DNA from: Zygotorulaspora mrakii
Lineage: Eukaryota; Ascomycota; Saccharomycetes; Saccharomycetales; Saccharomycetaceae
Direction: 5' to 3'
Assembly (NCBI RefSeq): GCF_013402915.1
Contig: NC_050723.1
Coordinates: 372,001 to 436,000 of the forward strand
Length of the DNA stretch: 64,000 nucleotides
Position numbers and translations under genes: made by a program. Below are positions 9,621 through 18,368 of the stretch, piece by piece (position 1 is the stretch's first letter; every line of letters starts with the position of its first letter). The notes below the pieces were generated by a model, which did not search any database, was not told the DNA's origin, and worked only from the letters and a program-made list of their open reading frames with translations.

Positions 9621-9801
9621 TGTACCCCATCAGCTCAGTTCCGACGTAGCCCAGCAGGGTAAGAGGAGAACGTGACTGGAGGGACCAAAGGGGCTTTTGG
9701 AAGCTCCATTTGTTCCAGAGCAAGCTTTTCAATCTAATTGGCAAGACGTTGCCAACCAATCGGGGTATAACCTAATTTGGAGACCTGGTGAACAAATTGC
9801 C

Positions 9802-9811
9802 TAGCCGCCGA
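9802..9811 (+). promoter_or_regulatory. Perfect URS1 motif, copy 2
   Basis: The same ten bases, TAGCCGCCGA, in the same orientation and 191 bp from copy 1. Neither flanking gene is meiotic in S. cerevisiae, so the target is unclear. Confidence 0.5.
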
Positions 9812-9963
9812 AGTCTCTCTTAGAGTTACTGCAAATCAACCATACGGGCAGCAACCTGTAACGGCAACTGGAAACGAGGCTGCGAATGCTACTTTTTCTG
9901 CTTGCCGAAGACGGACGGAGATAAGGCAGCTTTGACGACGAAGGAAAACGTGAAGCACTAATG

Positions 9964-9976
9964 ATCATTTGTTACG
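9964..9976 (+). promoter_or_regulatory. Abf1-type site upstream of RPS1
   Basis: ATCATTTGTTACG fits RTCAYTNNNNACG. It lies 94 bp from a Rap1 site, a pairing often seen at yeast ribosomal-protein promoters. Confidence 0.5.
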
Positions 9977-10057
9977 GAGATGTCAGATGGCCGTGCACGG
10001 TTACTTACGCTGTATCACATAACACGGATGCCACAAGTGGTGACTGTTTTTGAATTC

Positions 10058-10070
10058 ACACCCGCACACC
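10058..10070 (+). promoter_or_regulatory. Rap1-type site upstream of RPS1
   Basis: ACACCCGCACACC matches the ribosomal-protein Rap1 consensus ACACCCRYACAYM at all 13 positions, about 500 bp upstream of the RPS1 ATG. Confidence 0.6.
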
Positions 10071-10227
10071 TTAGTTGTCTAGCTGTGGTCTGGGTGCTCA
10101 GTATATTTTTCCTAGAAATAGCGACTGCGTCGCGGTGGCAGAGCAGACCTGCCAAGCTTCGGGCGACAGGCGTTGGTTGGCCGTCCTGACGCATGGTAGT
10201 GGTGGAGCTGGCTGGCCAGAGACGCTG

Positions 10228-10252
10228 GGCTCAGATCGTTCCGATCTGAGCC
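10228..10252. repeat. Perfect 11-bp hairpin with TTC loop
   Basis: The arms GGCTCAGATCG (10228-10238) and CGATCTGAGCC (10242-10252) are exact inverted copies separated by TTC. It lies about 320 bp upstream of RPS1 in the GC-rich gap. Confidence 0.6.
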
Positions 10253-10502
10253 TACATTCAGCGGGTGGGACCCACATTGTTGCAGGGGCTTCGAGGCAGC
10301 CGGTCTGACGCCAGGCAGGAAAACTGGGGTGTCTCTAGCCGGTGGCCAGGACCACACTCACCGTGACACAGAGAGTGCTTGGGGCAGAGACACAGTATTG
10401 CAACGGGGGAATTCCAAAGAGAGCGATCAATGAATGGATGGAATGGTAATTGAAAAAAAAAAGAGTTATTCTTAATTACTAGGTGTTGGATTATAGCTGA
10501 AA

Positions 10503-10526
10503 TTTGAAGTTTGAAGTTTGAAGTTT
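10503..10526 (+). repeat. Three tandem TTTGAAG units in the RPS1 leader
   Basis: TTTGAAG occurs three times head to tail at 10503-10523, followed by TTT, 50-70 bp upstream of the RPS1 ATG. This is probably 5' UTR or core promoter. Confidence 0.6.
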
Positions 10527-10573
10527 CGTTTTCAATTCATCAAGACAACTATACCGAATTAACCAGACGAAAA

Positions 10574-11341
10574 ATGGCTGTTGGCAAGAACAAGAGGCTA
10601 TCTAAAGGTAAGAAAGGTTTGAAGAAGAAGGTCGTTGACCCATTCACCAAAAAGGAATGGTACGACATCAAGGCCCCATCCACCTTCAAGAACAGAAACG
10701 TTGGTAAGACTTTGGTCAACAAATCAACTGGTTTGAAGAGTGCTTCTGATGCTTTGAAAGGTAGAGTTGTTGAAGTCTGTCTTGCAGATTTGCAAGGTTC
10801 CGAAGACCATTCTTTCAGAAAGGTCAAATTAAGAGTTGATGAAGTTCAGGGTAAAAACTTGTTGACCAACTTCCACGGTATGGACTTCACCACTGATAAA
10901 TTGAGATCTATGGTTAGAAAATGGCAAACTTTGATCGAAGCTAACGTCACTGTTAAGACTTCTGATGATTACGTTTTGAGAGTTTTCGCTATTGCTTTCA
11001 CCAGAAAACAATCTAACCAAGTCAAGAGAACTTGTTACGCCCAATCTTCTCACATCAGAGCTATCAGAAAAGTTATCTCTGAGATCTTGACCAGAGAAGT
11101 TCAAAATTCAACTCTATCCCAATTAACTTCTAAATTGATTCCAGAAGTTATCAACAAGGAAATTGAAAATGCTACAAAGGATATCTTCCCATTACAAAAT
11201 GTTCACATTAGAAAGGTTAAATTATTGAAACAACCAAAATTCGACCTAGGTTCTTTAATGGCTTTGCATGGTGAAGGTGCTGATGAAGAAACTGGTAAGA
11301 AAATTTCTGGTTTCAAAGATGAAATCTTGGAAACTGTTTAA
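10574..11341 (+). CDS. RPS1: RPS1, 40S ribosomal protein eS1
   Basis: Encodes 255 residues starting [15 protein letters not shown], the exact start of S. cerevisiae Rps1A/B (255 residues). The frame is open 63 bp further upstream to another ATG at 10511, but that extension has no counterpart in the family. The protein is basic, with conserved stretches [14 protein letters not shown] and [16 protein letters not shown]. Codons are strongly biased (TTG for Leu, AGA for Arg, GGT for Gly), as expected for a very highly expressed gene and unlike the neighbours. eS1 lies on the small-subunit platform near the mRNA exit site. S. cerevisiae has two copies from the genome duplication; here there is one. 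Rap1 and Abf1 sites lie upstream. Confidence 0.98.
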   Translation: MAVGKNKRLSKGKKGLKKKVVDPFTKKEWYDIKAPSTFKNRNVGKTLVNKSTGLKSASDALKGRVVEVCLADLQGSEDHSFRKVKLRVDEVQGKNLLTNFHGMDFTTDKLRSMVRKWQTLIEANVTVKTSDDYVLRVFAIAFTRKQSNQVKRTCYAQSSHIRAIRKVISEILTREVQNSTLSQLTSKLIPEVINKEIENATKDIFPLQNVHIRKVKLLKQPKFDLGSLMALHGEGADEETGKKISGFKDEILETV

Positions 11342-11518
11342 ATGAATTGATTAAAAATAAAATATCGTAAAAAAACTATTCTAATATCCAGGTCTTTTAA
11401 TTAAGGTTATCAATCGGGTTCTATTTTTTTACATATTTTTTCATATCTGTTTCTTTCTTTATCTTCTGTATACAACAAATATTGTATAATTTTTAAACTC
11501 TTGATTATTATTTAATTA

Positions 11519-12778
11519 TTATATGTCACGCTGTTGCGTGCCGGGTGTCGTCCCTGCTGAATTATGACTTTGAGTATCCTTTGTCTCGACATAATCCATT
11601 GCAACATCTCCGTCACCTTGTTCATCTGCTGCCCCTTCTTGGTCTTCAGTTTTTACTTCTTTCGCATCTTCCCCTTCAACTTGAACTTGATTTTCAGCCT
11701 TTTCTACCTCTTGATCTTCAGGTTCTTGATCTTCGGGCTCTTGATCTTCTGGCGCTTGATCTTCTGGCTCTTGATCTTCTGGTTCTTGATCTTCTGGTTC
11801 TTGATCTACCTCTTGATCTTCTACCTCTTGATCTTCTTGGTCTTCTTGGTCTTCTAGATCTTCTACCTCTTCTTGATCTTCTTGGTCTTCTTGATCTTCT
11901 AGATCTTCTAGATCTTCTAGATCTTCTACCTCTTGGTCTTCTCGGTCATTATCAACTGCCCTTTGTCTTCTATACCTTTCTCTTTCTCCCTCTTGATCTT
12001 CTTCTTCATCCATATCAACATCAACGTCCATATCTCGTTTAGCAAGCTCCTCTCTTAATATCGATGTCATCCTGGTAAATATTTCAGCATCCTTCAACCA
12101 TTTATCTTTGTTTACTCTCAGCTCCTGAGACAGTCTGTCAATATCAGCCTTTATAGATTTATTGACGTGCTTCATTTCTTTTGGTCCTTTGGTAAAATTG
12201 TCGTACACCCTATACAGCTCTTCTTCGCCTTCGATTGATTTACCAACTTTCTTCAAATATCTCTGTTTTATCAATTTTTCTGCTAAAGTTGCACCCAATG
12301 CCTCCTCCCAATCATTTTTACTAGTTGTGAGACTCGTATTTGATTCCATTAAAATTTCCATCTCTGAATTAACCTTACTCACAGACTCGTAAATCACCCT
12401 TATTCTTGAAATTCTATCCTGTAACATCTCGTATGAACTTTTCAATTCTGGCACTTTAAATTTCAATTGATCCTTCATCTTCTCCAGCGTATCATTACCT
12501 GATTGCTCCCAGTTTTCTTCAGAGACTTTCTTCACTTCCAATGAATTTTGCAATTCTAAAAATTTCAAATCGCTGGTTTGTTCTAGTTCATTGATATAGG
12601 TTTCCCCAAATTGAACTTTGCTTTCGGTTTCGTACTTTTGCAGTTGTCCTTTCAATATTTGATTCGACAATTTCGTGACTTTACTCAAAATGTCCAAATA
12701 GCCGTTAAATGGAGTATCCACTTCACTGTAAAGGACCTTAGTTCTCACTTGTTCAGCTTGCAAAGCATTCGTAGACAT
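11519..12778 (-). CDS. MFT1: MFT1, THO complex subunit
   Basis: Encodes 419 residues (S. cerevisiae 392). About residues 1-260 are helical with coiled-coil character. The C-terminal 150 residues are an extreme acidic tail of repeated EDQ, EPEDQ and EDLEDQ units, ending in SAGTTPGTQQRDI. Mft1 is a non-essential subunit of the fungal THO complex (with Tho2, Hpr1, Thp2), which couples transcription elongation to mRNP packaging and limits R-loops. The name is supported by position next to RPS1 and PIF1, as in S. cerevisiae, and by the coiled-coil-plus-acidic-tail design. It is convergent with RPS1. The long Leu-rich frame on the opposite strand is a by-product of the repeat. Confidence 0.88.
   Translation of the reverse strand: MSTNALQAEQVRTKVLYSEVDTPFNGYLDILSKVTKLSNQILKGQLQKYETESKVQFGETYINELEQTSDLKFLELQNSLEVKKVSEENWEQSGNDTLEKMKDQLKFKVPELKSSYEMLQDRISRIRVIYESVSKVNSEMEILMESNTSLTTSKNDWEEALGATLAEKLIKQRYLKKVGKSIEGEEELYRVYDNFTKGPKEMKHVNKSIKADIDRLSQELRVNKDKWLKDAEIFTRMTSILREELAKRDMDVDVDMDEEEDQEGERERYRRQRAVDNDREDQEVEDLEDLEDLEDQEDQEDQEEVEDLEDQEDQEDQEVEDQEVDQEPEDQEPEDQEPEDQAPEDQEPEDQEPEDQEVEKAENQVQVEGEDAKEVKTEDQEGAADEQGDGDVAMDYVETKDTQSHNSAGTTPGTQQRDI
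11706..11938. repeat. Minisatellite-like acidic repeat in MFT1
   Basis: A 15-bp unit (GATCTTCTGGTTCTT on the plus strand, EPEDQ on the coding strand) is repeated about five times. It is followed by related 9-15-bp units encoding EDQ and EDLED. The tract is in frame throughout, so copy number can change without breaking MFT1. Confidence 0.85.
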
Positions 12779-12965
12779 ACTTACCGATTTCTATTGAACA
12801 CAAGCTCAATATAGCTTTAGAAATATAATTCAACTTGTGGTGCTTTTTTTGTTACTTACATCTATATAACAAGCGTTTGGTTTGATTTTATGAAAATGAA
12901 ATGTGCTTGTTAAAAGAGAGATATAATTATAATAGTACATGAATTTCAAGACATCCGCGACACTT

Positions 12966-15026
12966 ATGTTGGATGTGCAGTTATATTTAATTTCATGTGT
13001 ATTTGCTGCAAGGGCTGATGCAACAAATTTGAAGAGAGTACTTAGTGCTTTGGAGGATCCTAAAGCAGTGCTCGATGCTACTTGTGTTCTGTGGCCTGAA
13101 CTCTCTGATCCAGGACCACTGGAATTTATATTCAGGACAGAAAGATCCGATTTTTCCAGTCATGATGAACTACTTGTATCAGTATTAGGGTGCGATAAGC
13201 AGTTAATCTGTATCACAGAGATGGACAGTGATTCAATCCATGACCGTTACACAATCACTAAAAATTATGTGAAAAACTCTCTGCAGGCAATTGAAAAGAA
13301 CAGTAGATTTGAGCTTGAGAATTTCGAATCACACTGGCTCAGAAACCGTACAATTCTATGTGATAACATGAAGCCTGAAAATACTGCCTTATACAAGCCA
13401 CTTTGGCAAGCTGTAATGGATAATAACATCGAATTCACTAAATGGGTTAAAGGAGTAGTAGAGCCACTGATTCATATGAACTCTAGATTAGGTAACTTCA
13501 TTAAAATTAAAGATTTCGAAAAGATGGATGACGTGGAAATTTTTAAATTGATGCTCGATGATAAAAGTGGTCTACATACTAGAACCACAATAACTAGAGA
13601 GATAATTCCTTACATCAAGTTTACTGATACCTATGACATATTTCTGGAGACTGTTTTCACAGTAGATTTTTTCTCGTTTGAATCTTACGAAAACTTTAAC
13701 TTATTCAGGCAATTATACACTGCATTAAGAGACTTATCATCAGAAACCTTAGAAGGACATCTACAGGAGAAATCATTAGTAATAATTTTTGAGAACTCAT
13801 CCCGTTTCCTGCGAGTAAGTTCTTTAGATTCACTCAGGGATTTTCTTCAGAACATTGATGACAATGTTCCTGCCGGGAAACACGATCTGACTGCAGGCGC
13901 CATAAAATTATATTTGACATATATGGATACAAGTTTATCAGGCTATGACTTGAAAAGTATTTTTGCTATCACACAAGAAGAGGAATCGGCTCAAGCAGCT
14001 CATTTTGCTTCTATGATAAAAAATTTGATATCACAAATACATAGCAATCCACATGCCGCCAGTATGATCTTTCAAGTAATGGACTCTTCCACAGTTGGAA
14101 AACAAGAAATTTTCACTCATTTGTCAGGAAAGGAGAAAACTTCTATCCTGATCGAAACTGCTCTTGAGTTGGGTGACTTTGACTTATTGCGTCAATTTAT
14201 AATCAGATATAACTCTGTGGTGAAGGAAGATGTCCTTTTGAAATATTTCTGGCACTTCTTCAACAATGCTTCAAATGGTTTAAGCTCAAGACCTGAAATA
14301 ATGAAGGCAGAAAAAACACTTGACCTGCTACTTCAAACAGACTCGACTAAATATGCACATTTGAGGGTCCTACTGCAAGTCGCAAATGAACTTTCCCAAT
14401 ATTCATTAAACTTAGGAAAAGGAGTTCCATTTAAACCGTCTGATATTCTAAATTATACTTCAAGGCCGTTCGATCTAATAAGTTTACTGCTTGAACTGAA
14501 TCAAGGCCTTTACAAAGATTCGTATAAAATTTCAATTCTGTTGCGAAACCTAAAGATAGCGTTTAAAACTTCCAACAATGGTAATGATAAAATTGTCAAA
14601 GAGGAACATGCGAGACTTTTATCTCTTCAGATCGATCACTCATTGGTAAACATGGATTTTCTTTTCGCAATTGAAAAAACGAAAGAACTTCTTACGTTGG
14701 ATGACAGTAAGCAGTACTGGGCTACTATTTTTCAGGTTGCTAAGTTTATGAATCCAAATTGGAATGATGGGGAAATACCAACGGAAATACTCGTTTTTCA
14801 ATTAGAAATTACCGGAGAGCTTCTACATTTCTGTCCTATAGAAGAAATAGAAGCCGTGATATCGCATTGGAGCACATTGGAACTCGAGCTTATGACAAGA
14901 GATTTGATACAAGATCCTTACTCTTTGGAAAGGCAAAAGGGATCTGAAAATTTTCTTAACTTTGAAACCGCCAGCGGAATATCAAGCACGCTATCTCGTC
15001 TACTATCTGGAAGTAATACTTTTTAA
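12966..15026 (+). CDS. SEC39: SEC39, Dsl1 tethering complex subunit
   Basis: Encodes 686 residues from ATG 12966 (MLDVQLYLISCVFAARAD), which aligns with the S. cerevisiae start MLEEQLYLLACIFASRAD. An in-frame ATG at 12939 would add nine residues. The protein is all-helical, with no catalytic motif. Conserved blocks include FAITQEEESAQ, KYFWHFFNNASNGL and HWSTLELEL, the last two almost identical to S. cerevisiae Sec39 (709 residues). Sec39, with Dsl1 and Tip20, tethers COPI vesicles at the ER. It is divergent from MFT1 and convergent with PIF1. In S. cerevisiae it is the neighbour of RPS1A and MRPL4 on chromosome XII. Confidence 0.95.
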   Translation: MLDVQLYLISCVFAARADATNLKRVLSALEDPKAVLDATCVLWPELSDPGPLEFIFRTERSDFSSHDELLVSVLGCDKQLICITEMDSDSIHDRYTITKNYVKNSLQAIEKNSRFELENFESHWLRNRTILCDNMKPENTALYKPLWQAVMDNNIEFTKWVKGVVEPLIHMNSRLGNFIKIKDFEKMDDVEIFKLMLDDKSGLHTRTTITREIIPYIKFTDTYDIFLETVFTVDFFSFESYENFNLFRQLYTALRDLSSETLEGHLQEKSLVIIFENSSRFLRVSSLDSLRDFLQNIDDNVPAGKHDLTAGAIKLYLTYMDTSLSGYDLKSIFAITQEEESAQAAHFASMIKNLISQIHSNPHAASMIFQVMDSSTVGKQEIFTHLSGKEKTSILIETALELGDFDLLRQFIIRYNSVVKEDVLLKYFWHFFNNASNGLSSRPEIMKAEKTLDLLLQTDSTKYAHLRVLLQVANELSQYSLNLGKGVPFKPSDILNYTSRPFDLISLLLELNQGLYKDSYKISILLRNLKIAFKTSNNGNDKIVKEEHARLLSLQIDHSLVNMDFLFAIEKTKELLTLDDSKQYWATIFQVAKFMNPNWNDGEIPTEILVFQLEITGELLHFCPIEEIEAVISHWSTLELELMTRDLIQDPYSLERQKGSENFLNFETASGISSTLSRLLSGSNTF

Positions 15027-15147
15027 TAAACTGTAAGTATCTAGCTACATATATGTCAATAACATATAGTGATGTATATATTGCGTCCAGATGTGTGTGA
15101 ATCATTTTTAAAGCCTTTTGGAAAGAAGAACGGCCTTGAATAATGAT

Positions 15148-18042
15148 CTAGCCTCGATTACTTCTACGCATCAACATTTCCGTAATTCTATCCATACCGC
15201 TGGCAGGATTTGGCGTATTTGACCTGGAGCGCGCTGCCCTTGACTTCTTTACCAACAAGGGCTTTGTAGGTGCTGCGGTATCGCGTCTATCATTTATTCT
15301 TCGTCCATGTTTTTGCGAGCTTCCATCGATCTGCTTCCTTGCTTCTTCAACGGTTACCAACGTGGAATAAAAATCCACTACTTTGTCATGGGCCATTATC
15401 CTCGCTTTATCGAAGTTAAGTACCTGAAGCCCTTCCCTGGAAACTGCTCTAGATAATGCTACATACGCCTGTCCTTTTTCGAATACTCTTCTTAAATCAA
15501 CCTTGACTTTAGGCAATGTTTGTCCTTGAGATTTATGAATAGATAAGGACCAGGCCAACATTAATGGTAATTGAACTCTCGAGACAAGTGGCTTTTCGTT
15601 TTCATCTTCAATGGCCCAATCTTCTGGCTCTACCAAAACTGTCCGTGTCGACATATCAGACGTTTTGAATCTTACTAACGGCAATTTCCTTTTTCGCTTG
15701 GAGCTTGCATGTATCTCCTTTAGCAACTCAACTTTTCTCTGTAGGTTATATTTGACTCCAACATCAGTAGTGCTGACATCATCAAGAAAATCAAAGATAC
15801 TTTCTCCGAGGTCATTTTCACTTGAGTTTGGATCTGACTTACAAAACGCGTCTTTTGTGGATTTTTGTCTGACAGCTGCTTCCGGCTCTTCGAGATTGTC
15901 ATTCCAAGTTTCCCGTAATATATCTGGATTTGCCTTGAGTCGCTCGAGTTCGCTGATTCCAATCTCAGGGTTTGCCTTCATTGTATCGTAAAACATGTAT
16001 GTTTCATGGTCTATAAAATCTATCACTTTCCCCAGCGAGCCATTAACGAGTGTGGCATCTATATTTTTTATCATCATTACCTGTGCACCGATTTTAAGTT
16101 GCAGCTGCTTGGGAGCCAGAAAGTTCTGAAGTAATCTTTCTTTCATTTCTTTGTCTTCCAAAATGCCGCCGTCAATCGCCTGATAAATGTTTGCCTTCCC
16201 CGGCAGCCTATTCAATCGAGAATTATTTGCTCGATCAACCTCATTTCTCGTACTGTAAAGTTCTGCAGGTATAATATCATCTTGTGGTAATGGTCTACTC
16301 AGCTTTTTAAATTCAATTTCCGTTTCGTTATCAATTCGACCGAGTCTTAAATTATTCAGCATTTCAATGAATTTTGTGTCTCCTTGTTGTCTGAAAACTT
16401 TTCTTAATGCAATAGTAACATCTATTGCCTCTTTCCAGACTAGGGATTCAAATGCAAATTTCATAGGTTTACTATGATCTTTTGAAACTGGCGGAAGTTG
16501 AAAAAAATCCCCACATAATATCAATTGAATATCACCAAACGGTTTACTATTTTTTCTTATCTTTTGTGCTATAAAATCCAATTTATCAAGCAATTCGCCG
16601 TCCAGCATGGATATCTCATCGACAACCAGCGCACTTATATTTTGCCAGCGTTTCACGAATTTTTGTGATCTTTTTACTTTTTGGTACAGCTTTTTAACAT
16701 CACCATTTCCCAATCCGACGCCTGCAAATGAATGGACTGTTATACCGCCAACGTTACAAGCCGCAAGGCCAGTCGATGCAGTAACCGCTACTCCATCAAT
16801 ACCGTACTTTTTTTTCAAAGTCTTGATCATTTCACGAAGCAAAACTGATTTGCCTGTACCGGCACTTCCAGTATAAAATATATTATGTCCTTCTTCAGCT
16901 AAATGCAAAACGTCTTCTTGCTCTTTACTCAACCGTAATGGGATGACTATTTTGGTATTGGAACGTAAGTTTATTTTCTTTTCGAGCTCCTGCAAATCTT
17001 GGAGACACGGTCTTTGAGTTAACAATGCAAACTTTTCAGAGTATTGCATCTTCTCCTTTTGTTCATTTACTTGAACGCAGTCGTCTTTTTCTTTTGACTG
17101 ATCAAATGTGTGAGATAAACTTGGGGTGGAAGTGGAATCCTCTTCTTCCGCAAGTTTTAAACATTTTCTTTCGCCAACTATACATATGTCATCCTCAAAT
17201 ATATTAACGGAATCTTTCTTTTTTATTTTATCAGCCTCTTCATGCAGCTCAGGGATTGTGGATTTTTGAGTTACAATCTGCTTTTCATTTCGTAGGTTTA
17301 TTACTCCTGGATACTTAGAGGCTTGCTTACCTTGAATGGCGAGTAGCGAAGATGTACATAATGGCATACCTTTTGTGTCCTTCTCTCCCGCATGCGATTG
17401 GTACAACTTGTCTAAAGGTGACTGCTCATCTCTACCTTTATCGGTTGCTTTGTGGGATTCCTCTGAAACATTGGCCTGTGCACTACCTTTCAATATTGAT
17501 ATGAGAAGCTTACTATCATCACCATCAGCAACAGCGCTTTTGAAATTGCCGTGTTGAGTACTTTCCACTATAGGCCTTTCTAATATATGACTAGAAAACG
17601 AGTTTCTTGGCGGTAAATCCCGGGACAATTTTCGTGATGCCCCAGCTAGAACTTTTTCTTTGATCAAACCCTCAGATCCGCTCTCAAACATATGGTATAT
17701 TATTGAATCGTCCTCATCGGAGAACTCGGTTCGTATCTTTTTTCGCAAATGCCCATCTTTACTTTTGTTGCCAATTTCGGTGTATCCACGATGGTTCTCT
17801 TTATCTACTTCAAGGGATCCTTCATCGTCCCATCCATCGGAGTCCGAAAGTAGTTCATTCAAATCGTGATAATCATCAATAGTAAGCTTAATTCTCTTAG
17901 AATTGATTTCCTGATAATCTGAGGCAGATGTGTATGACCTTATAGTCATCATCAGAGTTATGCGGCGTATTGGTGGGAAGTTTCTTGAAACAAAATTTAA
18001 ATTAGCGAATAGATTTGGAAATATGATTCGTACTGAATTCAT
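15148..18042 (-). CDS. PIF1: PIF1, 5'-3' DNA helicase (mitochondrial and nuclear)
   Basis: Encodes 964 residues (S. cerevisiae 859). Superfamily 1B helicase motifs are intact: Walker A GSAGTGKS at 392-399, [11 protein letters not shown] (motif II), [11 protein letters not shown] (motif III), the Pif1 signature near DIKLILCGDF-type sequence, and [10 protein letters not shown] with YVALSRA near the C-terminus. The first 38 residues are basic and hydrophobic without acids, like a mitochondrial presequence. Methionines at codons 31 and 32 could start a nuclear form, as the second ATG does in S. cerevisiae. The acidic [11 protein letters not shown] block near residue 65 is also shared with S. cerevisiae. 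Pif1 unwinds G-quadruplexes, limits telomerase and maintains mtDNA. The extra length is in the N-terminal disordered region. Confidence 0.97.
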   Translation of the reverse strand: MNSVRIIFPNLFANLNFVSRNFPPIRRITLMMTIRSYTSASDYQEINSKRIKLTIDDYHDLNELLSDSDGWDDEGSLEVDKENHRGYTEIGNKSKDGHLRKKIRTEFSDEDDSIIYHMFESGSEGLIKEKVLAGASRKLSRDLPPRNSFSSHILERPIVESTQHGNFKSAVADGDDSKLLISILKGSAQANVSEESHKATDKGRDEQSPLDKLYQSHAGEKDTKGMPLCTSSLLAIQGKQASKYPGVINLRNEKQIVTQKSTIPELHEEADKIKKKDSVNIFEDDICIVGERKCLKLAEEEDSTSTPSLSHTFDQSKEKDDCVQVNEQKEKMQYSEKFALLTQRPCLQDLQELEKKINLRSNTKIVIPLRLSKEQEDVLHLAEEGHNIFYTGSAGTGKSVLLREMIKTLKKKYGIDGVAVTASTGLAACNVGGITVHSFAGVGLGNGDVKKLYQKVKRSQKFVKRWQNISALVVDEISMLDGELLDKLDFIAQKIRKNSKPFGDIQLILCGDFFQLPPVSKDHSKPMKFAFESLVWKEAIDVTIALRKVFRQQGDTKFIEMLNNLRLGRIDNETEIEFKKLSRPLPQDDIIPAELYSTRNEVDRANNSRLNRLPGKANIYQAIDGGILEDKEMKERLLQNFLAPKQLQLKIGAQVMMIKNIDATLVNGSLGKVIDFIDHETYMFYDTMKANPEIGISELERLKANPDILRETWNDNLEEPEAAVRQKSTKDAFCKSDPNSSENDLGESIFDFLDDVSTTDVGVKYNLQRKVELLKEIHASSKRKRKLPLVRFKTSDMSTRTVLVEPEDWAIEDENEKPLVSRVQLPLMLAWSLSIHKSQGQTLPKVKVDLRRVFEKGQAYVALSRAVSREGLQVLNFDKARIMAHDKVVDFYSTLVTVEEARKQIDGSSQKHGRRINDRRDTAAPTKPLLVKKSRAARSRSNTPNPASGMDRITEMLMRRSNRG

Positions 18043-18368
18043 ATATGCATTACAGGGAATGCCTCGAGAATAGCAGTGTCCGAACTTTGAATCACAAGGC
18101 AGATGCGAAAGTCAAGCAGATGATATCTCTCAGTGGACTTTTGATAGGCCAGAACTTTTCCTAATATCAATTGCTCTAATGAACTTCCTTGTTGGGGTGT
18201 TTATATTTTTGTCATGAGATGACATGGACTATTCAAATGTATCGATCCGTTTTGACAAAACGTAAACCTTCAAAATTTATGGGAAACGCGAACGCGTTAT
18301 ATTATTAAAAGCTCATCATTACCATAAAACACATGGAAAAAACAGTTAGAGGAAAACAAGTACTTAAA
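18043..18368. other. PIF1-OGG1 divergent promoter region
   Basis: About 290 bp separate PIF1 from the first OGG1 ATG. An MCB element is the only consensus site I see. Confidence 0.5.
18292..18297 (+). promoter_or_regulatory. MCB (MBF site) upstream of OGG1
   Basis: ACGCGT lies 36-41 bp upstream of the first OGG1 ATG and directly follows ACGCGA, giving an overlapping MCB/SCB-like cluster. By analogy this suggests G1/S expression of OGG1 or the divergent PIF1. Confidence 0.5.

Larger units (their letters stand above)
8965..10573. other. Long GC-rich intergenic region between TEM1 and RPS1
   Basis: 1.6 kb without a convincing gene. From about 9,120 to 10,400 the sequence is visibly richer in G+C than the flanking genes and holds only short overlapping frames with no recognisable product. 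It contains a CACGTG at 9119-9124, two perfect URS1 motifs, an Abf1 site, a Rap1 site and an 11-bp hairpin (listed separately). I found no tRNA promoter boxes or known structural RNA motif. Confidence 0.6.

Noticed and set aside
9343..9675. 110-codon plus-strand frame in the TEM1-RPS1 gap
   Set aside because: It starts without clear context, overlaps minus-strand frames of equal length, and has no recognisable domain or coding-like composition.
11545..12042. Long Leu/Asp-rich plus-strand frames (165 and 97 codons)
   Set aside because: They are the reverse complement of the MFT1 acidic repeat, whose lack of stop codons on the other strand is a composition effect.
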